Of a DNA stretch of 64,000 nucleotides, positions 46,007 through 57,905 are shown piece after piece. Under the pieces are notes generated by a model. The model was given only the letters and a program-made list of their open reading frames with translations. It made no database searches and was not told the DNA's origin. This DNA comes from Chionis minor. Lineage: Eukaryota > Chordata > Aves > Charadriiformes > Chionididae. The stretch's first letter is position 1. Each line of letters starts with the position of its first letter. Made by a program: the position numbers and the translations under genes. The DNA lies in the NCBI GenBank assembly GCA_013398295.1, contig VZSF01000689.1, forward strand, positions 62,001 to 126,000, read 5' to 3'.

Positions 46007-49000
46007 AAAAATTATAAAAATGAATTATAAAAAAGAATTATTTCTAACTACCTCACACATACCTCAATAAGCTTAATATACACGGTAGTTATTCTAGATA
46101 GGAAAGTAGTTGGAAAAATATATGTTTGTGTGTGTGTGTGTATTGGAGTATAAAAATTAATATATGTATATGTATGTGTATATATGCCCATGAAAAGTCA
46201 GTAAAAGTGATTGTATTTTAGGTTACACTGAAAGAAAAAACTTAATGGGCAACAGAGGGAAGAGTTCCCCTTGGTGCTTGTCTAAAGCTTAAGCAGAACA
46301 GCTGGTGTTTGTCCAAAGTGGCAGTCCTATGTGTTGCTGTTTGGTTCTACTGAATGATCTTCTTATCGCTAACTATTCAGTGCAATTTTTGTCATGACAG
46401 TATGGGTTTTTTTTCCTTCTCAGTGTGGGACTAAATTTGAAAATTTTAGGAAACAGTCATAAAACAAAGAGTGCGTACCAAATCAGTTCAATATGACTCC
46501 TTTATTTTTCCATTTTGCCAATACCTATGAGACTAGTTTCCAGAGACTTCAGGCTTGTTTCCTGACACCCAAAATATGTAGTAAATGGCAATCCTTGCTT
46601 TTAATGTTAATACTCTGAAATATGTCCATAAACCTCAGTTCTGCTTTCCATGCAAGGATGCATGACCTTTATGTAGGAACTCAAAAAACAGTTCAAAGAG
46701 GAATTCCTTCAAAGAGCGATTCCTTTAAACTAATGCAGACATCATTTATTCTTTGGCCCAAGGAGAAGCAACAAAAACAGCTGCTTCCACAGTATTGCTA
46801 AGGAGCAGGGGTGAAAGAAATGGGAAAGAAGGAGACTGATGTGCTATACTCTTGCTCCATGTGGTGCCATGTGGTCCCTATTGCACAAGACCAAATTATG
46901 CTCACCTTGGACATAGTCTATATATGAATCAGGGTGCTACTCAGCTGCTGCTCCAGAATATAAGATCACAAGAAGGAGATAATACTGGCTGTAAGGGACA
47001 CCTAAAAAGTAACAAAACCAGGGAAGCATATATGATATTTCCTCACATACCCTTTCATCTTCCTACTATTTTTATGGAATGTCCTGATACTGACATGATT
47101 TATTGAGTCAGTGACTCTCAGTGGATTTCTTTTCTGTATTCTTGTCTGGTGTCTCCTTAGATCCGTTTAAGATTTTGCTTCTCCAGCATCCTTTGGGAAG
47201 ACGCTTTATAGGTCCACTGTCCTGTGAACATAAAGAACAAGCTTTCTTTGAAGCTTTCTACTTCTTTCTTCTTGGCATCTTCATGGCACATCTTTGCAAG
47301 AGGTTGTACATAGCTCAAAGCATTCCAGCCATGTGTGGTGGCCACGTTCTTCTTCTAAAGACAAAAATGCTTCCAGTAGCTTGTGTTCCTAAGGCTAAGA
47401 AAGAAAGGATATATATGAATTTGAGGCATTGCACTGTCATGAAGTTAAGACAAGCTCAGGTTACTGAACCTTTGCAAATTTGGGATACTTCCTGTCATGT
47501 TGTAGCTCTCTTTTCCAGCTGAACCTAAACGTGCTACCCAGTTTGGATGGCCTGTTTGCTGCTTAGGGTGTGGACAGCCTCATATGCACTTAGAGCCCAG
47601 CACACAGAGACCAACACTCGTCTGGGTAACCATGACACTTGCAAATAAATAAAATGAATATCAATCATTATTACCATGCAGTCCCTTCTAAAATAAAACA
47701 ATCTCTATAAATGGGTAGATTCCCCATAATTGCTCTCCTGGGGCCTTCCCCTCTCCCTCACAACTGTCCCGGGAACATTGCCTACACGATCATAACACCA
47801 AGTTCTCAACCTGGTACCTCTTGCTGTCTTTCTATCTTGTTGCCTTAGCTGCTTTTGTAGCCAACAATAAATAATCTCATTTGCTTTGCTTTTTTCCTAT
47901 TGTCCTTAAATTCTCTTTCCACCATAACTGAACCCTCAGATGTCCTCCTCCTTGTTTCTTAGTCAACAATCTTTGATAAGTGTTTTTCTAGTATCTTAAA
48001 TTTACTAAGTAACACCACTAAATATTTAATTGAGTTCTTGGAATACTTTTACATTTAGTTACTCTTGCTGCATCTGAGTTTCCTAGATGTTTTTCCTTTG
48101 ACTCTTCTCCTAGACAGTGTGAGTGTCTTTGCAGTGTTTACCTGAGAGGCAGGTATCTCGTGAAGGGCTGCCTGGTTTTATATGAATTCCTTTATTCGTA
48201 TGCCCTGCTGACGTACTGAAGGTTTTGAAGTATGTTTCTCAGATAAACTCAGGGATTACACCCCAGGAATGCACCATGGGGCAGATAAACTATCATGAGA
48301 AAAGGAACATTTCAGGTGCTTGTGCAACTTTTTTTTTTTTTTCTAACTGGACAGAGTTTATCTTTACAGCTGCATTTGCAGGAGTTTATCAGCCTCTTTA
48401 CAACCTTCCTCCCTGTGTACTCAGCTGGCTCCTGCAAAGCCATGTCACTTATCACTGAGGCGTACTTTTCTTCATCTGCAAGGTTATGAGTCTGTCTTTG
48501 AAAGCTATTAGGAATATCTTCAGCTACACCAAAACAGTGAATCTTACCCAAACATAAGAAACTACAGTCCTCCTGTCAATAGGAACAGCAGTGAAGGTAT
48601 TTTTCAAATTAAAAAATGTACTATGTTTCTCTATCTGCTTAACACACTTCATGGTGAGATCCAATCCAACTTTAGCTATACAACTTTCACCAGATTTTTA
48701 GCCATCATGTGCCCTCCACACTAGTAAATTAAATAGGACTAGGGAATACTCCCAGCCACTCGAATTTCAGCAGCTACACTGTTATATTCTCTGATTTGAT
48801 ATTTCAACAAGGTTCTGCGTGATTTCTGGCACAACTCAGGACTTCACATGAACTCTTCCCAATAGGTGTTTTGGAGGGCAAAGTAATTTAGTAGTGGGGG
48901 TGGAGCCAGGCCTTGACATTTGACTTTGAGGCCAGAGAGCAGTCATTGGCATACTTAATTTACTACTACAGTTGAAGATTAAGGAAACAGTGCTCCTGAC

Positions 49001-49483
49001 ATAACAACTTCCCTACATTGCCAGAGGAAACAGTTCTTTGATAAGTACTTTGGAAAGCCCCCAGAGGAGGGTACCATTTGCCTAACAAGTATTCAGGTTT
49101 AGATACCATCTTCACTGACCGCTTTGGGGAAGAATTCTGTAAATAGGAGACAACGGTACTGGTATAATAATTCTGCAATGGCTTTCATCTGGAGAATCAC
49201 AATCATTAGTACTGTGTCATAATTATACACATTAGAAAGAAGGAAAATGAAGCACAAAAAGAATCTGCAGCTCTCAGAAAAGTGCTGTTTCTGTCAAAGG
49301 CACAACCCAGTTTCTCTTGTCCCACTCTGGCACTGTGGTGATGAAACCAGGCAAACTCAGGTTTAGGTTACACAGAAAACATAACAATGTTTCTTTTGGA
49401 TGGTCACTCCTTCCCCTTTTACTTCTACTTATCATGAAAAGTGACATGGCATGGATTAACAACTTGTTGAATCCAATCATGCA
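46007..49483. other. Unique DNA; weak MIR-like relic near its end
   Basis: No gene is supported. The 133-codon frame at 47,121-47,522 and the frames at 46,852-47,106 and 48,225-48,551 have no recognisable motif. A GT/TA-rich stretch lies at 46,122-46,182. At about 49,195-49,265 the words 'ttatacacattagaaagaag' and 'gaaaatgaagcacaaaaaga' resemble the minus strand of MIR ('gaggaaactgaggcacagag') but are too weak to call firmly. Confidence 0.5.
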
Positions 49484-49884
49484 ATCAGAGAACGTGGAAG
49501 TAGAAAAGGATCTTGGGAGGTCATATGGCACATTGCATTCCCCGAAGGCAGAACCAGCTCTGCTAAGGACATTGTGGACAGCTGTTAAAAACCCAGCTGT
49601 TTTAAAGATTTGCAATGATGGCAATTCCACACTATCCTTAAGCAATGTGTTCCAGTCCTTCACTATCTCTACTTCTTTAATGTTTTTCCTGACATTTATT
49701 TTTAATCACCTTTGCAGCAATGTAAGTCCATTATTTTTTTGTCCTATGCAGTTCTGGCGTAGAGAAAAGATTCCTTTTTTTCTCTGCAACAGCCTGTATT
49801 AGGTTTGAGTACAGTTAATATGCTTCCTCCTCAAATCTTCTCTTTTCTGACTTATGCATGTCCAGTGCTGTCAATTTTTCAGAA
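49484..49884 (-). mobile_element. Ancient CR1 LINE 3' region, minus strand
   Basis: Heavily diverged, yet the whole CR1 order is kept: 'aaaaggatcttgggaggtca', 'ttaaagatttgcaatgatgg', 'caattccacactatccttaa', 'gcaatgtgttccagtccttc', 'tttttcctgacatttatttt', 'tttgcagcaatgtaagtcca', 'ctctgcaacagcctgtatta' and 'ctcaaatcttctcttttctg'. No terminal ATTCT repeat remains. This resembles the old CR1 copies shared among birds, turtles and crocodilians rather than the recent avian subfamilies. The 161-codon and 129-codon frames across it are chance frames. Confidence 0.75.
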
Positions 49885-52285
49885 ATGCTAATGTTTTCTA
49901 GCTTTATGATCATCTGCATGTGCTGTTACACATGGGACTACACAGACTGTTGGATGAGCTCCCTAAGCTGAGTGACCACACACTGCCAAGAACAAGGAAG
50001 AGGACATGACCACATAATTGGGGAAAAGGTAAAAAAGAGCAATAACGCCTTTTGTAACAGCATAAACTAAAATTTACTTAACCAGTTATGAAACTTAAAT
50101 GAGGAAAGCAAGTGATATCAGTAGCAACAGGGAAAAGTAGCTTTGAATTAAGAAGAAAAATAAAGATTGGGTTTTTACATACCTCATTCTACGTGACAAC
50201 ATAGTGATTTGTGTGAATAGGTAGACATGTCTTCTTTTAGACGAAAACTTACTTCCTTTGTCAGCTTCTCTTTGCACTCTACTGTCCGGTCTCTGTGTTA
50301 CTCCAAACAATGACTGAAATGGAGTCATCTAGATAATCCCCACAATCTTGAAGAGCTCAGCACTGGAAGACCACCCAGACTCACACATTAGATATCCCCT
50401 CACCCTACTTCCTTGTGAACTGGATATGATTTAAGATGCCTGCCTAAAGCCTTGGTTAATATTCCTTGTCTTTTTGGATTGGGAACCAGATTTTACCAAG
50501 AAATTATTTTCTGAGAGAGTAGCTTCATCATAAAATTCTAAGTTACTCCAAAGTATATTTTTTGGGGTATCTCTGACAGAATAATGAAATATAGGAGAGT
50601 TTACTCCTATAAAGTTGTTTGGTATATGCCTAGACAATTTTAGGTAGCGATTCTGAGGTTTCACATTTTAAAAACAGCTATGTAAAACAGTTTGGACCCA
50701 GAATCTTTGACTATAATTGTATTAACGAAGTGGACTGGATCAAACCATGGCCCAAGAACAATTATTCATGTGGTTAAATTGTTAATCTATTCCCTGCTGT
50801 CCTTTTGGCTCACGTCAAATAAAACTATCTGTCCGGGAACTAGCAAATGCCAAGGACCATTCCCGGGGGAGGTTGGATGCAGCCACCCTGTTCAGTAATG
50901 AAAAAGAATTTATTAGTGTGATTGGGGCCAGACCATCTCATTTGGCTTCCAGGCCAACTAATGGGCATAGATACTGTTTTCCTCTGTTTGTGTTGCCTCA
51001 GGGCAACAGTTTGAGGGGATCAGGTAACTCCCTAAATTCTTGCCTCTAATGTTTTTCAGTATGTACGATAATTTTTAGAATTCCTAAAACACATCCTATG
51101 GAATAAGCTTCATAATCATGAAGTTTAAAAACAAATATTTCTGCTAACTAAATTATTTGACAGTGTTAAATAAAATCATGGCAACATTTATTCAGTAACG
51201 GCTTCTTGGTTTGCAATGGAAATGCACTATTAACACAGATTATTAAACCTTGTGTTAACCTTCTATTAAAACAAAATTTTTATTTGCATTTCAATGCAAT
51301 CTACCATCAAGTATGTAAGGTAGGTAAGATAGGTGATGCTACTGTGGGACAGCTCTTTAATCAATCAATGTTGCCTGTCTATAAAGTTATTCAGTCACTC
51401 AAGTTTCACCAAATGTTGCTTATGTGGACCTCTTTTCCTTTCATATCTCCTCTTTTCTCCATTATTTCTGTATTTCAATTGTTGTTTATCACAAGCTTTG
51501 TGATCATTTTTATAACCTGTCTTTTAGAGAGGCAAGACTTTTAGGCAAAGATGGGTGCTGGAGTCACAAAGCATAATAGTCACAAATCGTACAGTTTGAG
51601 CAATAACCAATAAAAGATATTTAGGATTTGTGGTGAATCTCAAGGCTTTTGGGCTTTAGTCCCTTCATACTTTCAACTTCTTCCTTTTTATCATACCACA
51701 CTTACTGATAACTACAGGTAGAATGAAAGGGTTAGTTAAAGAAGACATTTCTGTAGCAACAGTTTGTTTATATCATTTTCAGTCCTGGCCCCCAAATAGA
51801 AACCAGTATTAACAGTTTATAATTACAGTGTTAACATTTTTTGTTTCTAAAGTCAGCTAAACATTTAGGAAAGCTGTATTGCAACACATCTTTGTTGTCT
51901 TTAATGCACCAGAAATTTTTGTCTGACTATGATACGCTAGGCTTCTAATTTTTTCTGTTCCTGTAAGTATAGCATTTCTGTGAAGTTCCATTGATTCTCT
52001 CTCATGTATTCTTTAAAAATATTAGGTATGGGACTTTTGTTGTATTTATTCTGTTTTGTTATTCAAATGTTGCACAAACAATTGAGTGTACTTGGATTAT
52101 TGCAATGGTCACAAAATGAAAAGCCATTGGATATACCAGTATTTAAATTTTTTTTAAGTCCACTCCAGACAGCCAGAAGTAGTTAAAAAAAGTTTATTTT
52201 GCTTTCTATTTGAAAACGTTTTCATCCATGGCAGTTAGCCTGATCCCTACTGGGAAAACAGAGACCTAATTTTGTCGTGCTTAAT
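49885..52285. other. AT-rich unique DNA, no gene recognised
   Basis: No gene is supported. The longest frame (51,206-51,544, 112 codons) is rich in Phe, Ile and Leu, as expected from AT-rich sequence, and shows no motif. Confidence 0.55.
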
Positions 52286-52350
52286 ACAAACAGAATTCCC
52301 AGTGACTTCACTGGGAGTTTTGCCTGAACTAGGAGCACAGAAGAAGGCCC
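52286..52350. mobile_element. Probable ancient amniote repeat with a palindromic core
   Basis: 'cagtgacttcactgggagtt' followed by 'ttgcctgaactaggagcaca' and 'gaaggccct' closely matches the style of an old, abundant amniote repeat with the words 'gacttcaatgggag', 'tttgcctgagtaaggactgc' and 'aggccc'. Its core, TCCCAGTGA-CT-TCACTGGGA (52,297-52,316), is an exact 9-bp inverted repeat. The family name is left open. Confidence 0.5.
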
Positions 52351-55300
52351 TATAAACTTTCAAGAATATCCCTCTGCTTTTCTGTAGCCCAATCTAATCT
52401 CTGTAGCTTACCAAGTACTTATATTCTAGCGCTGTATCAAAGTGCTTTGCAAATTATCACATCCTTATGAAGTACTTTTGGACTTTTGATAGAGATCATA
52501 ATTTTGTAGGAACAAAACATATTTAAAAATTGCCACATGACCTGAGCAGTTCTCCACCCTTCTATATACAGCTGGCATCTCTGGACATTGATTCTATATC
52601 AATGAAAACAGCATCTCCTTTCCCATGACTTTACTACTAACTTCAGTTGGTAACAATAAAAGGATATCTTGGGTTCAGAGAATGGTAAATATAGCATAGA
52701 AAAACAAACCATTTCCAAGAATGTATTTTTTCTGTGGCTCAGCTACGTTACACTATTCCACATTATTGACCTAGTTAGTGCTTGGAGACAAAAAAAAAAA
52801 AAAAGAGGAGAAATCTGAATGGGAAAGCCAACTTTGGCAGGAGCATTACTGCTGGTTTTAAGGAATGAAAAACAGGAGTTTTTTTTAAAAAAAAGAGAGA
52901 AGAAAGAGATCAGAAAAGTTGTTTTTCAAATATATATCAGACGAAGGGTAGATTATGGAGAAGTTTAAAAACAGAAGTTAAAAAAGAAAGGGTAAAAAAA
53001 TGGGCGCTGTCTTTTTTTTTAAAGATGGAGTGCAACTGGAAACAGCATGCAGCCAAAGGTCAGGGTCGAGAGTAATAGAATCCTGGCACTATGTGCTAGT
53101 TTATCTTCTACACGATGAACTCCTGCCAAACCATATACACAATGTCGTACAGCAGGGAAAAGTGTCTGATGCATCTCCAGAGTATTTATGAGGGCTTCTG
53201 TTTTGAAGATAGTTTCTTAGGTAACAGAATAATAACATAATGGGACTATTTCTCATTTATCAGGGACCTTTTTTTTTTTTTCCCTTTTTGCCTTATTCTG
53301 CAAATTAAACTGCAATAACCGTTTCCCAATTTCTGGACTCCCTCTCCCAGTATTAAGAGGATTGGAGTTTTCTTCATTTTATTTTTCAGATTTGTTTTAA
53401 AGAGAAAGATTTCTGTGGTAGTGGTACAAGAGCTGATTCAAATAAGACTAAGTCTTGCCTTAGGAAATAAATATTCCAGTTGGAATGATACGCATTCGCA
53501 ACATTTAAAGGAGATGAAAGAAGGTCTTGACTAAGTTGTTGCTTCTTGGACTGTGTGCCTTCCTGTCTCTCATATAGTACTGTGTGTTATGCTTTGTTTC
53601 TTTTAGGCATGGTAGTATATTTATACTCTGCTTGCAAAGCCTTTCCCCTCCAGTCTACAGTTAGAGCACAATCCAGTAATTTGTTTTTCTACATTTCCCC
53701 TCATCCCACAAAAATATAAATATTCCACAATTAGTTTTAGAAAATAGTTTATCTAAAGCATATAATATATTTTTAACCAACAACCTTGCAGGTGTATAGC
53801 ACAAAATGCAAGAAAACAATACATTAGATTCTGATCCAGCACTGGGAGCAAAATACTTTCATTAATGGAACGTGGATTAAACTCACAGCAGCTGCTCTGT
53901 AATAGCTCTATTCCAGCCCTTCATGAACTTTTATTAGGGGACAAGTGAGATCACATTAACTGCAGCAAAACAAAATCCACATACTTTCTTACCTCAGAGC
54001 AGTCTACACCAAATTTTCTAGCTTTGATCCAGCTTCCCTCTAAGTAAATTTTTCATGTGGCTGTGAACAACACTTGCCAGGTAAGGTAGTACACGAGATG
54101 AGATGCTACCTATTTAAAAGTTTTGGCTTCATCATAAGTATTCATTATGTTAATTTTTTATCACAATTTGCAAGAAAAATATAGATAACGGCCTGGTTCT
54201 CTCCAGTAAATAAACTGTTACAGCAAAATCTGTTGCCTGGTAAAGAGAAACTTTATATGGGACAGAGGTTTCCCTAAAGAGCCACATGAAAACTGTCAGA
54301 ACAGAAATGGCGCTCCTTCTGGTCCAAAACTCCAGCTGAAATCCCAGCAATGAGTTTTAAGCTATTGAAAGGTGAGAAAATGGATGAACTTTGAGAAGTC
54401 AACAAGGAACATAGGGTTCAACATTATCTAATAAACAGTCAAGGAGCTTTGTAGTACAGGAAGTTCATAGCACAAAGCAATAGAGTTGAGTCAAAAGACA
54501 GGAAAGTCCATGTTGTTGTTATGAAGGAGTCAATTTGGGTGAACAAGTTCAGCTCCTCTCCATTACTGAATCAAGCCTCCAGAATTGTGCTGTGATTCAT
54601 AAAAGGAGCATCAAAGTGGAGAAGTGACTGCAAAGCAGTGTTATGTAGTGCTATACTAAGAGTACAACTGAAGATCCTAAGAGTTTGTCTTGAGCTTGTT
54701 TTCCTTGAGATACTGGAATTCTGCACTAAGCTAACAACCCCAGAGGGACTGTGGCTCCCGAAGCTGTTGGAGGCTTTATCAAACTCAATCCACTGTATTA
54801 GTTCCTAATCCCAGTGAACCACTCAAAGGTTATAAATTACACAGTAGGTTAGATCCTGCAAAACCACGTGCAGCTGCATAATTCCCAGGACTAATTTTTC
54901 TAGGGCTATGGGCTGTTACAATTCAGATTGTTAGAAAGCAGTATTGAATTCTGAGGGGTGCGACTGGTATCTGAAGGCACGACATGGAAAAGGGTAATCA
55001 AAGGGTGTTACACAGATCAAATACGAGGCAGTGGTGCTGCCTGCAACAACAGAAATAACAAGCTAACCGTCTTAAATATCAGGTAAAACAAATTTTTTAG
55101 TAGGACTGTTTGAGAGGCTGCAGAGAAGGACAGCCGTTTTCATTCAGTGGTATTCACCTGCTTGCATCTAGATCCCTTCTGAAAGAACCAGTTTTCTGAT
55201 GTGTATTCTGCATGCAATTATAGTTTTTCCCTGTTTTGGGATTTTCTAATCTTTTGAAATGTTCCACTAAATGTTCTCCCTCTTGAATGTAAATAATTTG

Positions 55301-57599
55301 CTTTCAGAACAAAGGTAATCAACTCTTCCCTTCCACCACGTGATTGTCTAATTAAAAGGCTACACTGGAAAAGCAATGATTCTTGCATTAAAATACTCTG
55401 CCCATCTTCTAGCCTTGTAAACGAGAATGATGAACTCCTAGATCTACTTGCACATCCAAAACCCATCACTTGAGAGTCTCAGACAGACCTCAGGCCCCAC
55501 ACTGAGTTCTGCTCAGAATCTCAAACCCATCATTTTGGAGAAGACATTAAAATATAACAAATTCAACTTTCTTTGCTCGAAACTGGAGTTGAATTGCATT
55601 AATAATGGAATATACAGCAAAATTAAATTGGAATGTTACTGGCTTTGTATACAAACCAAAATATAGTATTTCTCTGGCCAGGGAACACCACTGCTGAATA
55701 CCAGTGAGGGTTAATCTTGCTAGCTGTTGCAAAAGTCTGTATCCAAAACGTGCACGGAGTAATGCTGGCTCTAATTATTACACTGTATGGAGAGATCAGT
55801 CAACTTTATTCCTAGCAATTCACTAACTTTTCTTTTGTGTAAACTTGGCACAGAAAGGCTTTTGCTATTGAACTAAATAAAACCCTCAGCACATGGCCAT
55901 GGCCCAAGGGGACACTTTATCATTTGTATATAGAGAGACATTTGATTATGGCTTAATTATACAATATACTGCTATTTATTTTCAATCAGTCTGCAAACTC
56001 CATAATTGTGGATTATTTACTGATGAACTACTTACAATCCATTATTCTATTATGTTAATGTATTCAAATCCAAAAACACACGAATGTTTAATAACCTAGT
56101 TTAAGTCAGTTGGGCTTTTATTGGTCTTCAGGAAGAAAGATATGCAGAAACTGACAATTTGGTAAATCAGAGTTACACAACATTAAAAACAAGCTTTGTT
56201 TTGTTTCATTTTTTAAGTTTCTAAAATTTATGTTCAATTTATCATATCATTATTATTTGCTACTGTACTTCTGGTTGTCATCTTCTCTGGATGGTATTTA
56301 ATCAATTGCAGAAATCAAACAAATAAGATAGTGGACAACATTTCCTGAAGTTCTAAGCAGTGGGATTTTCCAAATCATAAAAATACTTCACAAGTGTCCC
56401 TTTGGACTCCTATTTTTAAAATTACAAATTGCAGCTTTCTCTTTCTGTCATTTTTCTATCCAGCTTCTCCCTAGCCCTAGAGGGAATTACTTAGAATATT
56501 TGGATTTGAGCCAAAATCAGACATTTTCTTGAGCTGTAGCAGGACTTGAACTGCATTTTTCTTCATCTCATGTGGACGTACCTCAGTCAAGGGGTTACAG
56601 ATTCTTCTGAAACGTCACTTTACTGCTATGCAAAGATGTTAATCAATCTCTGGGTCACAGAGAAAAGGCTAGAACAACTCAGTACTCTGAGGTTACAGGG
56701 CTGCATGAGGAGGTTGAAGTTACAGCCCCTGCTTCTGTTCATATAAAAAGATTATGGATCTGCTCCAAAACAGTTCAGAGGAAATCTGAATTAGAATGGT
56801 TCATATCCCAGATAACTCAGTAACCTTCAGTCCTGCTGTGGAAATGGGTGAGAGGGAAGTGGGAAACAGGTGATGCACTTCAGAACAGAAGCACGGACTG
56901 ATCTGTTGCACCATGAAGCAGCAGAGGCACCAGACTCTAATGCTTAGGTAAGAGAAGGAGTCAAAGATGTGAAGCAAGATGGGCACCGAATATTGCCTCT
57001 AGAAGCAGATTTTGACTTCACTGCCATGGAAAAAGTTTCTTACTTATGCAGCTGCTTCGCAGACCCCCGGTTTAGATCTTTGGCAAATACATTAAGGATT
57101 TGCCAGTATATTTGAACTTGCCTGTTTCCCTGCTATTTTTTTTATCAGTTTCACTCGATTTTTGTGAGCTTCTGTATCTGTTGACTTCTAAGTCTCCTCA
57201 AATCTGAAGAGGTCACTTTCTCCTCAAAAATACCTGCCAGCCAGTAGCGTATTCTTGGTTTGATGGCAGTTCACACTGGCAGCAAAACAAAACGAGGACT
57301 CTAGCTTCTCCAGTGCGCCAGGACCATAGAAAGGCAACATAGCTTTCATTCATCTGTTTCTGAAAGGGCAATTGTTAAATTTCAGGATAGTTTCCTACTA
57401 AATCTCTAAAATGTTAACCTATTGACCAATATAGAAATTGCAGATGCAATGTTTCAGGTAAGAAAATAGAAGACCCAACCCAACAATTGCTTCTCTGGCT
57501 AACTTCTCTTTTATGACTTCTCAGAGGATTCCTCTGTAATGTAGAATGTAGGATCAGACGCAAGATTTATATAGTAAATTAACTGCATAAGTATGACAA
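52351..57599. other. AT-rich unique DNA, no gene recognised
   Basis: No gene is supported. Frames stay below 84 codons. Homopolymer runs occur at about 52,790-52,804 (A) and 53,269-53,282 (T). At 54,840-54,900 'taggttagatcctgcaaaac' followed by 'cacgtgcagctgcataattc' resembles an old reptile repeat that starts 'gatcctgcaaacactta', but is too short to call. At 52,410-52,465 a MIR-like 'aaagtgctttgcaaatt' word occurs. Confidence 0.5.
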
Positions 57600-57905
57600 A
57601 GTAAATCACTACTTTAATATAGTAATAAAACATTACATTAAGGTTTCAATATAAATGGTTTGTACAGGGGTTAGTAATTGAATACTAGATATTAGAAGGA
57701 TATTACATACTTTAGTAGTATTTGTTATGGATGGTTACAAGCACATTAGTAGGTGTTATTGATCTGTTCATTCTATAATAACCTCTAAGAAATGATTTAC
57801 CATTTACTAAAAGGGTTATTACTCAAGTATCAACTCTTTAGACATGATTTATAGATATTCCATAATGCTAAGCGTGATGACTATATCAAGTTTAATAAAC
57901 CAATA
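57600..57905. mobile_element. Possible ancient AT-rich interspersed repeat, family unknown
   Basis: About 300 bp built of recurring words around 'ttataatgg', 'gttattactcaagtatcaac', 'gatttaccatttacta' and 'gatttatagatattccataa'. Old vertebrate repeats of this texture are known, and the stretch differs from its flanks in lacking homopolymer runs. There are no clear terminal inverted repeats and no coding sequence. A conserved non-coding element is an alternative. Confidence 0.3.

Noticed and set aside
47121..47522. 133-codon plus-strand frame
   Set aside because: Hydrophobic at the start but with no recognised family, no splice or promoter context and no start context worth noting.
49317..49802. 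161-codon plus-strand frame, and a 129-codon minus-strand frame over the same DNA
   Set aside because: Both lie largely across an ancient CR1 in non-coding 3' sequence. The plus frame is antisense to the element.
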